From NCBI GenBank assembly GCA_951804985.1, contig OX638130.1:86709069-86773068 (forward strand): a stretch of 64,000 nucleotides of DNA, written 5' to 3'. The position numbers were made by a program, and so were the translations under genes. This stretch comes from Dryomyza anilis. Lineage: Eukaryota > Arthropoda > Insecta > Diptera > Dryomyzidae. How positions within the stretch are numbered: position 1 is the stretch's first letter; each line of letters opens with the position of its first letter. Below the pieces are notes generated by a model. That model did not search any database. It was not told the origin of the DNA and saw nothing but the letters and a program-made list of their open reading frames with translations. Positions 22,579 through 36,339 of this stretch are shown here, piece by piece.

Positions 22579-25500
22579 TGATAGGTAATATGTCATGATA
22601 TGTCATATGTGCTGATATGTCATATGTCATGATTTGTCAGATGTCTTGATAGGTCATATGTCATGATATGTCATTTGTCATGATATGTCATATGTCATGA
22701 TATGTCATATGTTATGATATGCATATGTCATGATATGTCATATGTCATGATATATCATGATATGTCATATGTCATGATATGTCATATGTCATGATATATC
22801 ATGAGATGTCATATGTCATGATATGTCATATGTCATGATATGTCATATATCATGATATGTCATATGTCATGATATGTCATATGTCATGATTTGTCATATG
22901 TCATGATATGTCATATGTCATGATATGTCATTTGTCATGATATGTCATATGTCATGATATGTCATATGTCATGATATGTCATATGTCATGATATCTCATA
23001 TGTCATATGTCATGATATGTCATATGTCCTATGTCATGATATGTCATATGTCATATGTCATGATATGTCATGATATGTCATGATATGTCATGATATGTCA
23101 TGATATGTCATATGTCATGATATGTCATATGTCATGATATGTCAAATGTCATGATATGTCATTTGTCATGATATGTCATATGTCATGATATGTCATATGT
23201 CTTAACATGTCATATGTCATGATATTTAATATGTCATGATATGTCATATGTGATGATATGTCATGATTTGTCAGATGTCTTGATATGTTATATGTCATGA
23301 TATGTCAGATGTCATGATATGTCATATGTCATGATAAGTCTTATGTCATGGTATGTCATATGTCATGATATGTCATATGTCATATGTCATGATATGTCAT
23401 ATGTCATGATATATCATATGTCATGATAAGTCTTAAGTCATGGTATGTCAGATGTCTTAATATGTCATGATAGGTAATATGTAGTGATATGTCATATGTC
23501 TTGAGATGTCATATGTCATGATATGTCATATGTCATGATATGTCATATGTCATGATATGTCATGATATGTCATGATTAGTCTTATGTCATGGTATGTCAG
23601 ATGTCTTAATATGTGATGATATGTCATGATATGACATATGTCATGATATGTCATTTGTCATGATATGTCATGATATGTCATATTTCATGATATGTCATAT
23701 GCCATGAAATGTCATATGTCATGATATGTCATATGTCATGATATGTCATATGTCTTAACATGTCATATGTCATGATATTTAATATGTCATGATATGTCAT
23801 ATGTGATGATATGTCATGATATGTCTTATGTCATGGTATGTCAGATGTCTTAATATGTCATATGTCATGATATGTCATGATATGTAAAATGTCATGATAC
23901 GTCATATGTCATGATATGTCTTATGTCATGGTATGTCATATGTCATGATATGTCAAATGTCATGATATGTCATATGTCATGATATGTCATATGTCATGAT
24001 ATGTCTTATGTCATGATATGTCATATGTCATGATATGTCATATGTCATGATATGTCATGATATGTCATATGTCATGATATGTCATGATATGTCATATGTC
24101 ATGATATGTCAGATGTCATGATATGTCATATGTCATGATAAGTCTTATGTCATGGTATGTCAGATGTCTTAATATGTCATGATAGGTAATATGTCATGAT
24201 ATGTCATATGTCTTGAGATGTCATATGTCATGATATGTCATATGTCATGATATGTCATATGTCATGATATGTCATATGTCATGATATGTCATATGTCATG
24301 ATATGTCATATGTCATGATATGTCATATGTCATGATATGTCATATGTCATGATATGTCATATGTCATGATATGTCATGATATATCATATGTCATGATAAG
24401 TCTTACGTCATGGTATGTCAGATGTCTTAATATGTCATGATAGGTAATATGTCATGATATGTCATATGTCTTGAGATATCAAATGTCATGATATGTCATT
24501 TGTCATGATATGTCATATGTCATGATATGTCATATGTCTTAATATGTTATATGTCATGATATGTCATATGTCTTGATATGTCATATGTCTTAATATGTTA
24601 TATGTCATGATATGTCATATGTCATGATATGTCATATGTCTTGATATGTCATGATATGACATATGTCTTGATATGTCATATGTCATGGTATGTCAGATGT
24701 CTTAATATGTCATATGTCATGATAGGTAATATGTCATGATATGTCATATGTCATGATACGTCATATGTCATGATATGTCATGATATGTCATGATACGTCA
24801 TATGTCATGATATGACATATGTCATGATATGTCATATGTCATGATATGTCATATGTCATGATATGTCATATGTCATGATATGTCATATGTCATGATATGT
24901 CATATGTCATGATATGTCTTATGTCATGGTATGTCAGATGTCTTAATATGTCATATGTCATGATAGGTAATATGTCATGATATGTCATATGTCATGATAC
25001 GTCATATGTCATGATATGACATATGTCATGATATGTCATATGTCATGATATGTCATATGTCGTGATATGTCATGATATGTCATTTGTCATGATATGTCAT
25101 ATGTCATGATATTGTCATATGTCATGATATGTCATGATATGTCATATGTCTTGAGATGTAATATGTCATAATATGTCATATGTCATGATATGTCAGATGT
25201 CTTAACATGTCATATGTCATGATATGTCATATGTCATGATATGTCATATGTCATGATATGTCATATGTCATGATATGTCATATGTCATGATATGTCATAT
25301 GTCATGATATGTCATATGTCATGATATGTCATATGTCATGATATGTCATATGTCATGATATGTCATATGTCATGATATGTCATATGTCATGATATGTCAT
25401 ATGTCATGATATGTCATACGTCATGATATGTCATATGTCATGATATGTATTATGTCATGGTATGTCAGATGTCTTAATATGTCATATGTCATGATAGGTA

Positions 25501-26316
25501 ATATGTCATGATATGTCATATGTCATGATACGTCATATGTCATGATATGTCATATGTCATGATACGTCATATGTCATGATATGACATATGTCATGATATG
25601 TCATATGTCATGATATGTCATATGTCGTGATATGTCATGATATGTCATTTGTCATGATATGTCATATGTCATGATATGTCATATATCTTGATATGTCATA
25701 TGTCTTGATATGTCATATGTCATGATATGTCATGATACGTCATATGTCATGATATGTCATATGTTTTGATATGTCATATGTCATGATATGTCATATGTCT
25801 TGATATGTCATATGTCATGATATGTCATATGTCTTGATATGTCATGATTTGTCATATGTCTTGATTTGTCATATGTCATGATATGAGATATGTCTTAATA
25901 TGTTATATGTCATGATATGTCATATGTCATGATATGTCATTTGTCATGATATGTCATATGTCTTAATATGTTATATGTCATGATATGTCATATGTCATGA
26001 TATGTCATATGTCTTGATATGTCATATGTCATGATATGACATATGTCTTGATATGTCATATGTCATTATATGTCATATGTCATGATATGTCATATGTCAT
26101 GATATGTCATGATATGTCATATTTCTTGATATGTCATATGTCATGATATGTCATATGTCTTAATATGTTATATGTCATGATATGTCATATGTCATGATAT
26201 GTCATATGTCATGATATGTCATATGTCTTAATATGTTATATGTCATGATATGTCATATGTCTTGATATGTCATATGTCTTAATATGTTATATGTTATGAT
26301 ATGTCATATGTCATGA
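22579..26316. repeat. 3.73-kb higher-order repeat of the simple satellite, copy 2
   Basis: Tandem partner of 18843-22578 and nearly identical to it. A third copy starts at about 26317 (GATAGGTAATATG, then ATTTGTCAGATGTCTTGATA) but is cut after about 130 bp by the junction with the 159-bp satellite. Confidence 0.88.
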
Positions 26317-26439
26317 TAGGTAATATGTCATGATATATTATGATAGGTAATATGTCATGATATGTCATGATAGGTAATATGTCATGATATGTCATATGTG
26401 ATGATATGTCATATGTCATGATTTGTCAGATGTCTTGAT

Positions 26440-26480
26440 ATGTCATATGGCATATTATTCCATATGTCATATTATGGCCA
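26440..26480. other. junction between two unrelated satellites
   Basis: The simple satellite ends in CATATGGCATATTATTCCATATGTCATATTATGG and passes straight into the 159-bp satellite at about 26472 (TTATGGCCAATTAAAG). Short strings from the second satellite (TATTATTCCA, TATGGC) are interleaved with the last units of the first. No mobile element lies between them. Confidence 0.85.
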
Positions 26481-29239
26481 ATTAAAGAAATTTTTTAAAA
26501 ATCGATTCCAGAACCCGCCGATCGAAATTTATGAAATTTACAGTAAAAAATCAGCCATTTAATGTCTATAAAAAGCGCCTACTTTCAACCCTCTAGGACG
26601 CTCCGTTTAGGAGTTATAACCAATTAAAGAATTTTTTTAAAAATCGATTTTCAAAACCTTATTATTCCAGAACCCGCCAATCGAATTATATGAAATTTAC
26701 AGTAAAAAATCAGGAATTTAATGTCTATAAAAAGCGCTTACTTTCAACCCTCTAGGACGCTCCGTTTAGGAGTTATGGATAATTAAAGATTTTTTTTTTA
26801 AATCGATTTGCAAAACCTTATTATTCCAGAACCCGCCGATCGAAATTTATGAAATTTACAGTAAAAAATCAGTCATTTAATGTCTATAAAAAGCCGCCGA
26901 TCGCATTATATGAAATTTATATTGAAAAATCAGGCCTACTTTCAACCCTCTATGACGCTCCGTTTAGGAGTTATGGCCAGTTAAAGAATTTTTTTAAATT
27001 CGATTTTCAAAACCTTATTATTCCAGAACCCGCCAATCGAATTATATGAAATTTACAGTGAAAAATCAGGCCTTTAATGTCTATAAACAGCGCCTACTTT
27101 AACCCTCTAGGACGCTCCGTTTAGGAGTTATGGCCAATTAAAGAAATTTTTTAAAAATCGGTTTTCAAATCCTTATTATTCCAGAACCCGCCGATCGAAT
27201 TTTATGAAATTTACAGTGAAAAATTTGGAATTTAATGTCTATAAACAGCGCCTACTTTAACCCTCTAGGACGCTCCGTTTAGGAGTTATGGCCAATTAAA
27301 GAAATTTTTTAAAAATCGATTTTCAAAACCTTATTATTCCAGAACCCGCCGATCGAAATTTATGAAGTTTACAGTAAAAAATCAGGCATTAAATGTCTAT
27401 AAAAAGCGCCTACTTTCAACCGTCTAGGACGCTCCGTTTAGGAGTTATGGCCAATTAAAGAATTTTTTTAAAAATCGATTTTCAAAACCTTATTATTCCA
27501 GTACCCGCCAATCGAATTATATGAAATTTACAGTGAAAAATCTGGCATTTAATGTCTATAAAAATCGATTTTCAAAACCTTATTATTCCAGAACCCGCCC
27601 ATCGAAATTTATGAAATTTACAGTAAAAAATCAGTCATTTAATGTCTATAAAAAGCGCCTACTTTCAACCCTCTTGGACGCTCCGTTTAGGAGCGTCCTT
27701 ATTATTCCAGAACCCGCCGATCGAATTTTATGAAATTTACAGTGAAAAATTAGGAATTTAATGTCTATAAAAAGCGCCCTCTAGGACTCCCTCTAGGACG
27801 CTCCGTTTAGGAGTTATGGCCAATTAAATACATTTTTTAAAAATCGATTTTCAAAACCTTATTATTCCAGAACCCGCCGATCGAAATTTATGAAATTTAC
27901 AGTAAAAAATCAGGCCTTTAATGTCTATAAAAAGCGCTTACTTTCAACCCTGTAGGACGCTCCGTTTAGGAGTTATGGCGAATTAAAGAAATTTTTTAAA
28001 AATCGATTTTAAAACCTTATTATTCCAGAACCCGCCGATCGAATTTTATGAAATTTACAGTAAAAAATCAGTCATTTAATGTCTATAAAAGGCGCCTACT
28101 TTCAACGCTCTAGGACGCTCCGTTTAGGAGTTATGGCCAATTAAAGAATTTTTTTAAAAATCGGTTTTCAAATCCTTATTATTCCAGAACCCGCCGATCG
28201 AATTTTATGAAATTTACAGTGAAAAATTAGGAATTTAATGTCTATAAAAAGCGCCCTCTAGGACTCCTTCTAGGACGCTCCGTTTAGGAGTTATGGCCAA
28301 TTAAAGAATTTTTTTAAAAATCGATTTTAAAACCTTATTATTCCAGAACCCGCCGATCGAATTATATGAAATTTACAGTAACAAATCAGGCCTTTAATGT
28401 CTATAAAAAGCGCTTACTTTCAACCCTCTAGGACGCTCCGTTTAGGAGTTATGGATAATTAAAGAATTTTTTTAAAAATCGGTTTTCAAATCCTTATTAT
28501 TCCAGAACCGATCGAATTTTATGAAATTTACAGTGAAAAATTAGGAATTTAATGTCTATAAAAAGCGCCCTCTAGGACGCCCTCTAGGACGCTCCGTTTA
28601 GGAGTTATGGCCAATTAAAGAAATTTTTTAAAAATCGATTTTCAAAACCTTATTATACCAGAACCCGCCGATCGAAATTTATGAAATTTACATTAAAAAA
28701 TCAGGCCTTTAATGTCTATAAATAGCGCCTACTTTCAACCCTCTATGACGCTCCGTTTAGGAGTTATGGCCAATTAAAGAAATTTTTTAAAAATCGATTT
28801 TCAAAACCTTATTATTCCAGAACCCGCCGATCGAAATTTATGAAATTTACAGTAAAAAATCAGGCATTTAATGTCTATAAAAAGCGCCTACTTTCAACCC
28901 TCTAGGACGCTCCGTTTAGGAGTTATGGCCAATTAAAGAATTTTTTTAAAAATTGATTTTCAAAACCTTATTATTCCAGAACCCGCCGATCGAATTTTAT
29001 GAAATTTACAGTAAAAAATCAGGAATTTAATGTCTATAAAAAGCGCCTACTTTCAACCCTCTAGGACGCTCCGTTTAGGAGTTATGGCCAATTAAAGAAT
29101 TTTTTTAAAAATCGATTTTCAAAACCTTATTATTCCAGAACCCGCCAATCGAATTATATGAAATATACAGTGAAAAATTAGGAATTTAATGTCTATAAAA
29201 AGCGCCTACTTTCAACCCTCTAGGACGCTCCGTTTAGGA

Positions 29240-32200
29240 GTTATGGCCAATTAAAGAAATTTTTTAAAAATCGATTTTCAAAACCTTATTATACCAGAAC
29301 CCGCCGATCGAAATTTATGAAATTTACATTAAAAAATCAGGCCTTTAATGTCTATAAATAGCGCCTACTTTCAACCCTCTATGACGCTCCGTTTAGGAGT
29401 TATGGCCAATTAAAGAAATTTTTTAAAAATCGATTTTCAAAACCTTATTATTCCAGAACCCGCCGATCGAAATTTATGAAATTTACAGTAAAAAATCAGG
29501 CATTTAATGTCTATAAAAAGCGCCTACTTTCAACCCTCTATGACGCTCCGTTTAGGAGTTATGGCCAATTAAAGAAATTTTTTAAAAATCGATTTTCAAA
29601 ACCTTATTAATCCAGAACCCGCCAATCGAATTATATGAAATTTACAGTAAAAAATCAGGCATTTAATGTCTATAAAACCCTCTAGGACGCTCCGTTTAGG
29701 AGTTATGGCCAATTAAAGAATTTTTTTAAAAATCGATTTTCAAAACCTTATTATTCCAGAACCCGCCCATCGAATTATATGAAATTTACAGTGAAAAATC
29801 AGGCCTTTAATGTCTATAAAGAGCGCTTACTTTCAACCCTGTAGGACGCTCCGTTTAGGAGTTATGGTGAATTAAAGAAATTTTTTAAAAATCGATTTTA
29901 AAACCTTATTATACCAGAACCCGCCGATCGAATTTTATGAAATTTACAGTGAAAAATTAGGAATTTAATGTCTATAAAAAGCGCCCTCTAGGACTCCTTC
30001 TGGGACGCTCCGTTTAGGAGTTATGGCCAATTAAAGAATTTTTTTAAAAATCGATTTTAAAACCTTATTATTCCAGAACCCGCCGATCGAATTATATGAA
30101 ATTTACAGTAACAAATCAGGCCTTTAATGTCTATAAAAAGCGCTTACTTTCAACCCTCTAGGACGCTCCGTTTAGGAGTTATGGATAATTAAAGAATTTT
30201 TTTAAAAATCGGTTTTCAAATCCTTATTATTCCAGAACCGATCGAATTTTATGAAATTTACAGTGAAAAATTAGGAATTTAATGTCTATAAAAAGCGCCC
30301 TCTAGGACGCCCTCTAGGACGCTCCGTTTAGGAGTTATGGCCAATTAAAGAAATTTTTTAAAAATCGATTTTCAAAACCTTATTATACCAGAACCCGCCG
30401 ATCGAAATTTATGAAATTTACATTAAAAAATCAGGCCTTTAATGTCTATAAATAGCGCCTACTTTCAACCCTCTATGACGCTCCGTTTAGGAGTTATGGC
30501 CAATTAAAGAAATTTTTTAAAAATCGATTTTCAAAACCTTATTATTCCAGAACCCGCCGATCGAAATTTATGAAATTTACAGTAAAAAATCAGGCATTTA
30601 ATGTCTATAAAAAGCGCCTACTTTCAACCCTCTAGGACGCTCCGTTTAGGAGTTATGGCCAATTAAAGAATTTTTTTAAAAATTGATTTTCAAAACCTTA
30701 TTATTCCAGAACCCGCCGATCGAATTTTATGAAATTTACAGTAAAAAATCAGGAATTTAATGTCTATAAAAAGCGCCTACTTTCAACCCTCTAGGACGCT
30801 CCGTTTAGGAGTTATGGCCAATTAAAGAATTTTTTTAAAAATCGATTTTCAAAACCTTATTATTCCAGAACCCGCCAATCGAATTATATGAAATATACAG
30901 TGAAAAATTAGGAATTTAATGTCTATAAAAAGCGCCTACTTTCAACCCTCTAGGACGCTCCGTTTAGGAGTTATGGATAATTAAAGAATTTTTTTAAAAA
31001 TCGATTTTCAAAACCTTATTATTCCAGAACCCGCCGATCGAAATTTATGAAATTTACATTAAAAAATCAGGCCTTTAATGTCTATAAAAAGCGCTTACTT
31101 TCAACCCTCTAGGACGCTCCGTTTAGGAGTTATGGATAATTAAAGAATTTTTTTAAAAATCGGTTTTCAAATCCTTATTATTCCAGAACCGATCGAATTT
31201 TATGAAATTTACAGTGAAAAATTAGGAATTTAATGTCTATAAAAAGCGCCCTCTAGGACGCCCTCTAGGACGCTCCGTTTAGGAGTTATGGCCAATTAAA
31301 GAAATTTTTTAAAAATCGATTTTCAAAACCTTATTATACCAGAACCCGCCGATCGAAATTTATGAAATTTACAGTAAAAAATCAGGCATTTAATGTCTAT
31401 AAAAAGCGCCTACTTTCAACCCTCTATGACGCTCCGTTTAGGAGTTATGGCCAATTAAAGAAATTTTTTAAAAATCGATTTTCAAAACCTTATTATTCCA
31501 GAACCCGCCGATCGAAATTTATGAAATTTACAGTAAAAAATCAGGCATTTAATGTCTATAAAAAGCGCCTACTTTCAACCCTCTATGACGCTCCGTTTAG
31601 GAGTTATGGCCAATTAAAGAAATTTTTTAAAAATCGATTTTCAAAACCTTATTAATCCAGAACCCGCCAATCGAATTATATGAAATTTACAGTAAAAAAT
31701 CAGGCATTTAATGTCTATAAAACCCTCTAGGACGCTCCGTTTAGGAGTTATGGCCAATTAAAGAATTTTTTTAAAAATCGATTTTCAAAACCTTATTATT
31801 CCAGAACCCGCCCATCGAATTATATGAAATTTACAGTGAAAAATCAGGCCTTTAATGTCTATAAAGAGCGCTTACTTTCAACCCTGTAGGACGCTCCGTT
31901 TAGGAGTTATGGTGAATTAAAGAAATTTTTTAAAAATCGATTTTAAAACCTTATTATACCAGAACCCGCCGATCGAATTTTATGAAATTTACAGTGAAAA
32001 ATTAGGAATTTAATGTCTATAAAAAGCGCCCTCTAGGACTCCTTCTGGGACGCTCCGTTTAGGAGTTATGGCCAATTAAAGAATTTTTTTAAAAATCGAT
32101 TTTAAAACCTTATTATTCCAGAACCCGCCGATCGAATTATATGAAATTTACAGTAACAAATCAGGCCTTTAATGTCTATAAAAAGCGCTTACTTTCAACC

Positions 32201-33070
32201 CTCTAGGACGCTCCGTTTAGGAGTTATGGATAATTAAAGAATTTTTTTAAAAATCGGTTTTCAAATCCTTATTATTCCAGAACCGATCGAATTTTATGAA
32301 ATTTACAGTGAAAAATTAGGAATTTAATGTCTATAAAAAGCGCCCTCTAGGACGCCCTCTAGGACGCTCCGTTTAGGAGTTATGGCCAATTAAAGAAATT
32401 TTTTAAAAATCGATTTTCAAAACCTTATTATACCAGAACCCGCCGATCGAAATTTATGAAATTTACATTAAAAAATCAGGCCTTTAATGTCTATAAATAG
32501 CGCCTACTTTCAACCCTCTATGACGCTCCGTTTAGGAGTTATGGCCAATTAAAGAAATTTTTTAAAAATCGATTTTCAAAACCTTATTATTCCAGAACCC
32601 GCCGATCGAAATTTATGAAATTTACAGTAAAAAATCAGGCATTTAATGTCTATAAAAAGCGCCTACTTTCAACCCTCTAGGACGCTCCGTTTAGGAGTTA
32701 TGGCCAATTAAAGAATTTTTTTAAAAATTGATTTTCAAAACCTTATTATTCCAGAACCCGCCGATCGAATTTTATGAAATTTACAGTAAAAAATCAGGAA
32801 TTTAATGTCTATAAAAAGCGCCTACTTTCAACCCTCTAGGACGCTCCGTTTAGGAGTTATGGCCAATTAAAGAATTTTTTTAAAAATCGATTTTCAAAAC
32901 CTTATTATTCCAGAACCCGCCAATCGAATTATATGAAATATACAGTGAAAAATTAGGAATTTAATGTCTATAAAAAGCGCCTACTTTCAACCCTCTAGGA
33001 CGCTCCGTTTAGGAGTTATGGATAATTAAAGAATTTTTTTAAAAATCGATTTTCAAAACCTTATTATTCC
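29240..33070. repeat. 2.045-kb tandem block of the 159-bp satellite
   Basis: Two adjacent copies (about 29240-31285 and 31285-33070) share rare landmarks at offset 2045: the shortened CTATAAAACCCTC monomer at 29671 and 31716, and the CCAGAACCGATCG deletion variant at 30231 and 32276. The same variant also occurs at 28501 and 31182, so smaller duplications are nested. Confidence 0.8.
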
Positions 33071-36000
33071 AGAACCCGCCGATCGAAATTTATGAAATTT
33101 AAAGTAAAAAATCAGGAATTTAATGTCTATAAAAAGCGCCTACTTTCAACCCTCTAGGACGCTCCGTTTAGGAGTTATGGATAATTAAAGAATTTTTTTA
33201 AAAATCGATTTTCAAAACCTTATTATTCCAGAACCCGCCGATCGAAATTTATGAAATTTACAGTAAAAAATCAGGAATTTAATGTCTATAAAAAGCGCCT
33301 ACTTTCAACCCTCTAGGACGCTCCGTTTAGGAGTTATGGCCAATTAAAGAATTTTTTTAAAAATCGATTTTCAAAACCTTATTATTCCAGAACCCGCCAA
33401 TCGAATTATATGAAATTTACAGTAACAAATCAGGCATTTAATGTCTATAAAAAGCGCCTACTTTCAACCCTCTAGGACGCTCCGTTTAGGAGTTATGGCC
33501 AATTAAAGAATTTTTTTAAAAATCGATTTTCAAAACCTTATTATTCCAGAACCCGCCAATCGAATTATATGAAATTTACAGTAACAAATCAGGCATTTAA
33601 TGTCTATGAAAAGCGCCTACTTTCAACCCTCTAGGACGCTCCGTTTAGGAGTTATGGATAATTAAAGAATTTTTTTAAAAATCGATTTTCAAAACCTTAT
33701 TATTCCAGAACCCGCCGATCGAAATTTATGAAATTTACAGTAAAAATCAGGCATTAAATGTCTATAAAAAGCGCCTACTTTCAACCCTCTAGGATGCTCC
33801 GTTTAGGAGTTATGGCCAATTAAAGAATTTTTTTTAAAATCGATTTTCAAAACCTTATTATTCCAGAACCCGCCAATCGAATTATATGAAATATACAGTG
33901 AAAAATTAGGAATTTAATGTCTATAAAAAGCGCCTACTTTCAACCCTCTAGGACGCTCCGTTTAGTAGTTATGGCCTATTAAAGAAATTTTTTAAAAATC
34001 GATTTTCAAAACCTTATTATTCCAGAACCCGCCGATCGAAATTTATGAAATTTACAGTAAAAAATCAGGCATTTAATGTCTATAAAAAGCGCCTACTTTC
34101 AACCCTCTAGGACGCTCCGTTTAGGAGTTATGGATAATTAAAGAATTTTTTTAAAAATCGATTTTCAAAACCTTATTATTCCAGAACCCGCCGATCGAAT
34201 TTTATGAAATTTACAGTAAAAAATCAGTCATTTAATGTCTATAAAAAGCGCCTACTTTCAACCCTCTAGGACGCTCCGTTTAGGAGTTATGGCCAATTAA
34301 AGAATTTTTTTAAAAATCGATTTTCAAAACCTTATTATTCCAGAACCCGCCAATCGAATTATATGAAATTTACAGTAACAAATCAGGCATTTAATGTCTA
34401 TGAAAAGCGCCTACTTTCAACCCTCTAGGACGCTCCGTTTAGGAGTTATGGATAATTAAAGAATTTTTTTAAAAATCGATTTTCAAAACCTTATTATTCC
34501 AGAACCCGCCGATCGAAATTTATGAAATTTACAGTAAAAATCAGGCATTAAATGTCTATAAAAAGCGCCTACTTTCAACCCTCTAGGATGCTCCGTTTAG
34601 GAGTTATGGCCAATTAAAGAATTTTTTTTAAAATCGATTTTCAAAACCTTATTATTCCAGAACCCGCCAATCGAATTATATGAAATATACAGTGAAAAAT
34701 TAGGAATTTAATGTCTATAAAAAGCGCCTACTTTCAACCCTCTAGGACGCTCCGTTTAGTAGTTATGGCCTATTAAAGAAATTTTTTAAAAATCGATTTT
34801 CAAAACCTTATTATTCCAGAACCCGCCGATCGAAATTTATGAAATTTACAGTAAAAAATCAGGCATTTAATGTCTATAAAAAGCGCCTACTTTCAACCCT
34901 CTAGGACGCTCCGTTTAGGAGTTATGGATAATTAAAGAACTTTTTTAAAAATCGATTTTCAAAACCTTATTATTCCAGAACCCGCCGATCGAAATTTATG
35001 AAATTTACAGTAACAAATCAGGCATTTAATGTCTATAAAAAGCGCCTACATTCAACCCTCTAGGACGCTCCGTTTAGGAGTTATGGCCAATTAAAGAATT
35101 TTTTTAAAAATCGATTTTCAAAACCTTATTATTCCAGAACCCGCCGATCGAATTTTATGAAATTTACAGTAAAAAATCAGGAATTTAATGTCTATAAAAA
35201 GCGCCTACATTCAACCCTCTAGGACGCTCCGTTTAGGAGTTATGGCCAATTAAAGAATTTTTTTAAAAATCGATTTTCAAAACCTTATTATTCCAGAACC
35301 CGCCAATCGAATTATATGAAATATACAGTGAAAAATTAGGAATTTAATGTCTATAAAAAGCGCCTACTTTCAACCCTCTAGGACGCTCCGTTTAGGAGTT
35401 ATGGATAATTAAAGAACTTTTTTAAAAATCGATTTTCAAAACCTAATTATTCCAGAACCCGCCGATCTAAATTTATGAAGTTTACAGTAAAAAATCAGGC
35501 ATTTAATGTCTATAAAAAGCGCCTACTTTCAACCCTCTAGGACGCTCCGTTTAGGAGTTATGGCCAATTAAAGAATTTTTTTAAAAATCGATTTTCAAAA
35601 CCTTATGATTCCAGAACCCGCCAATCGAATTATATGAAATTTACAGTAACAAATCAGGCATTTAATGTCTATAAAAAGCGCCTACTTTCAACCCTCTAGG
35701 ACGCTCCGTTTAGGAGTTATGGATAATTAAAGATTTTTTTTTAAAATCCATTTTCAAAACCTTATTATTCCAGAACCCGCCGATCGAAATTTATGAAGTT
35801 TACAGTAAAAAATCAGGCATTAAATGTCTATAAAAAATTTCAAAACCTTATTATTCCAGAACCCGCCAATCGAATTATATGAAATTTACAGTAAAAAATC
35901 AGGCATTAAATGTCTATAAAAAGCGCCTACTTTCAACCCTCTAGGTTGATTTTTTTTTAAAATCGATTTTCAAAACCTTATTATTCCAGAACCCGCCGAT

Positions 36001-36339
36001 CGAAATTTATGGCCAATTAAAGAATTTTTTTAAAAATCGATTTTCAAAACCTTATTATTCCAGAACCCGCCGATCGAATTTTATGAAATTTACAGTAAAA
36101 AATCAGGAATTTAATGTCTATAAAAAGCGCCTACATTCAACCCTCTAGGACGCTCCGTTTAGGAGTTATGGCCAATTAAAGAATTTTTTTAAAAATCGAT
36201 TTTCAAAACCTTATAAATTTACAGTAAAAAATCAGGCATTTAATGTCTATAAAAAGCGCCTACTTTCAACCCTCTAGGACGCTCCGTTTAGGAGTTATGG
36301 ATAATTAAAGAACTTTTTAAAAAATCGATTTTCAAAACT

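Larger units (their letters stand above)
16213..26471. repeat. simple satellite array, 17-bp compound unit (10 + 7 bp modules), ~10.3 kb
   Basis: The array is made almost entirely of two related modules, ATGATATGTC (10 bp) and ATATGTC (7 bp). They are most often alternating as a 17-bp unit and sometimes runs of one module. Point variants such as CAGATGTCTT, GATAGGTAATATG and CTTGAGATG recur in fixed order and reveal larger duplicated blocks. CATATG and TCATGA palindromes occur in each unit. There are no interspersed elements and no coding capacity; open frames here are repeat artefacts. Confidence 0.97.

Noticed and set aside
16213..26471. CRISPR-like regularly spaced repeats
   Set aside because: There are no unique spacers; the array is a continuous short satellite in a eukaryotic context.
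26849..27733. Short open frames at the left edge of the 159-bp satellite
   Set aside because: Same repeat-derived frame as elsewhere in the array, with random indels.
31362..31655. 97-aa tandem-repeat protein
   Set aside because: It is open only because two adjacent monomers carry CTCTATGAC instead of CTCTAGGAC. No start, promoter or family support; kept only as an observation about the monomer.
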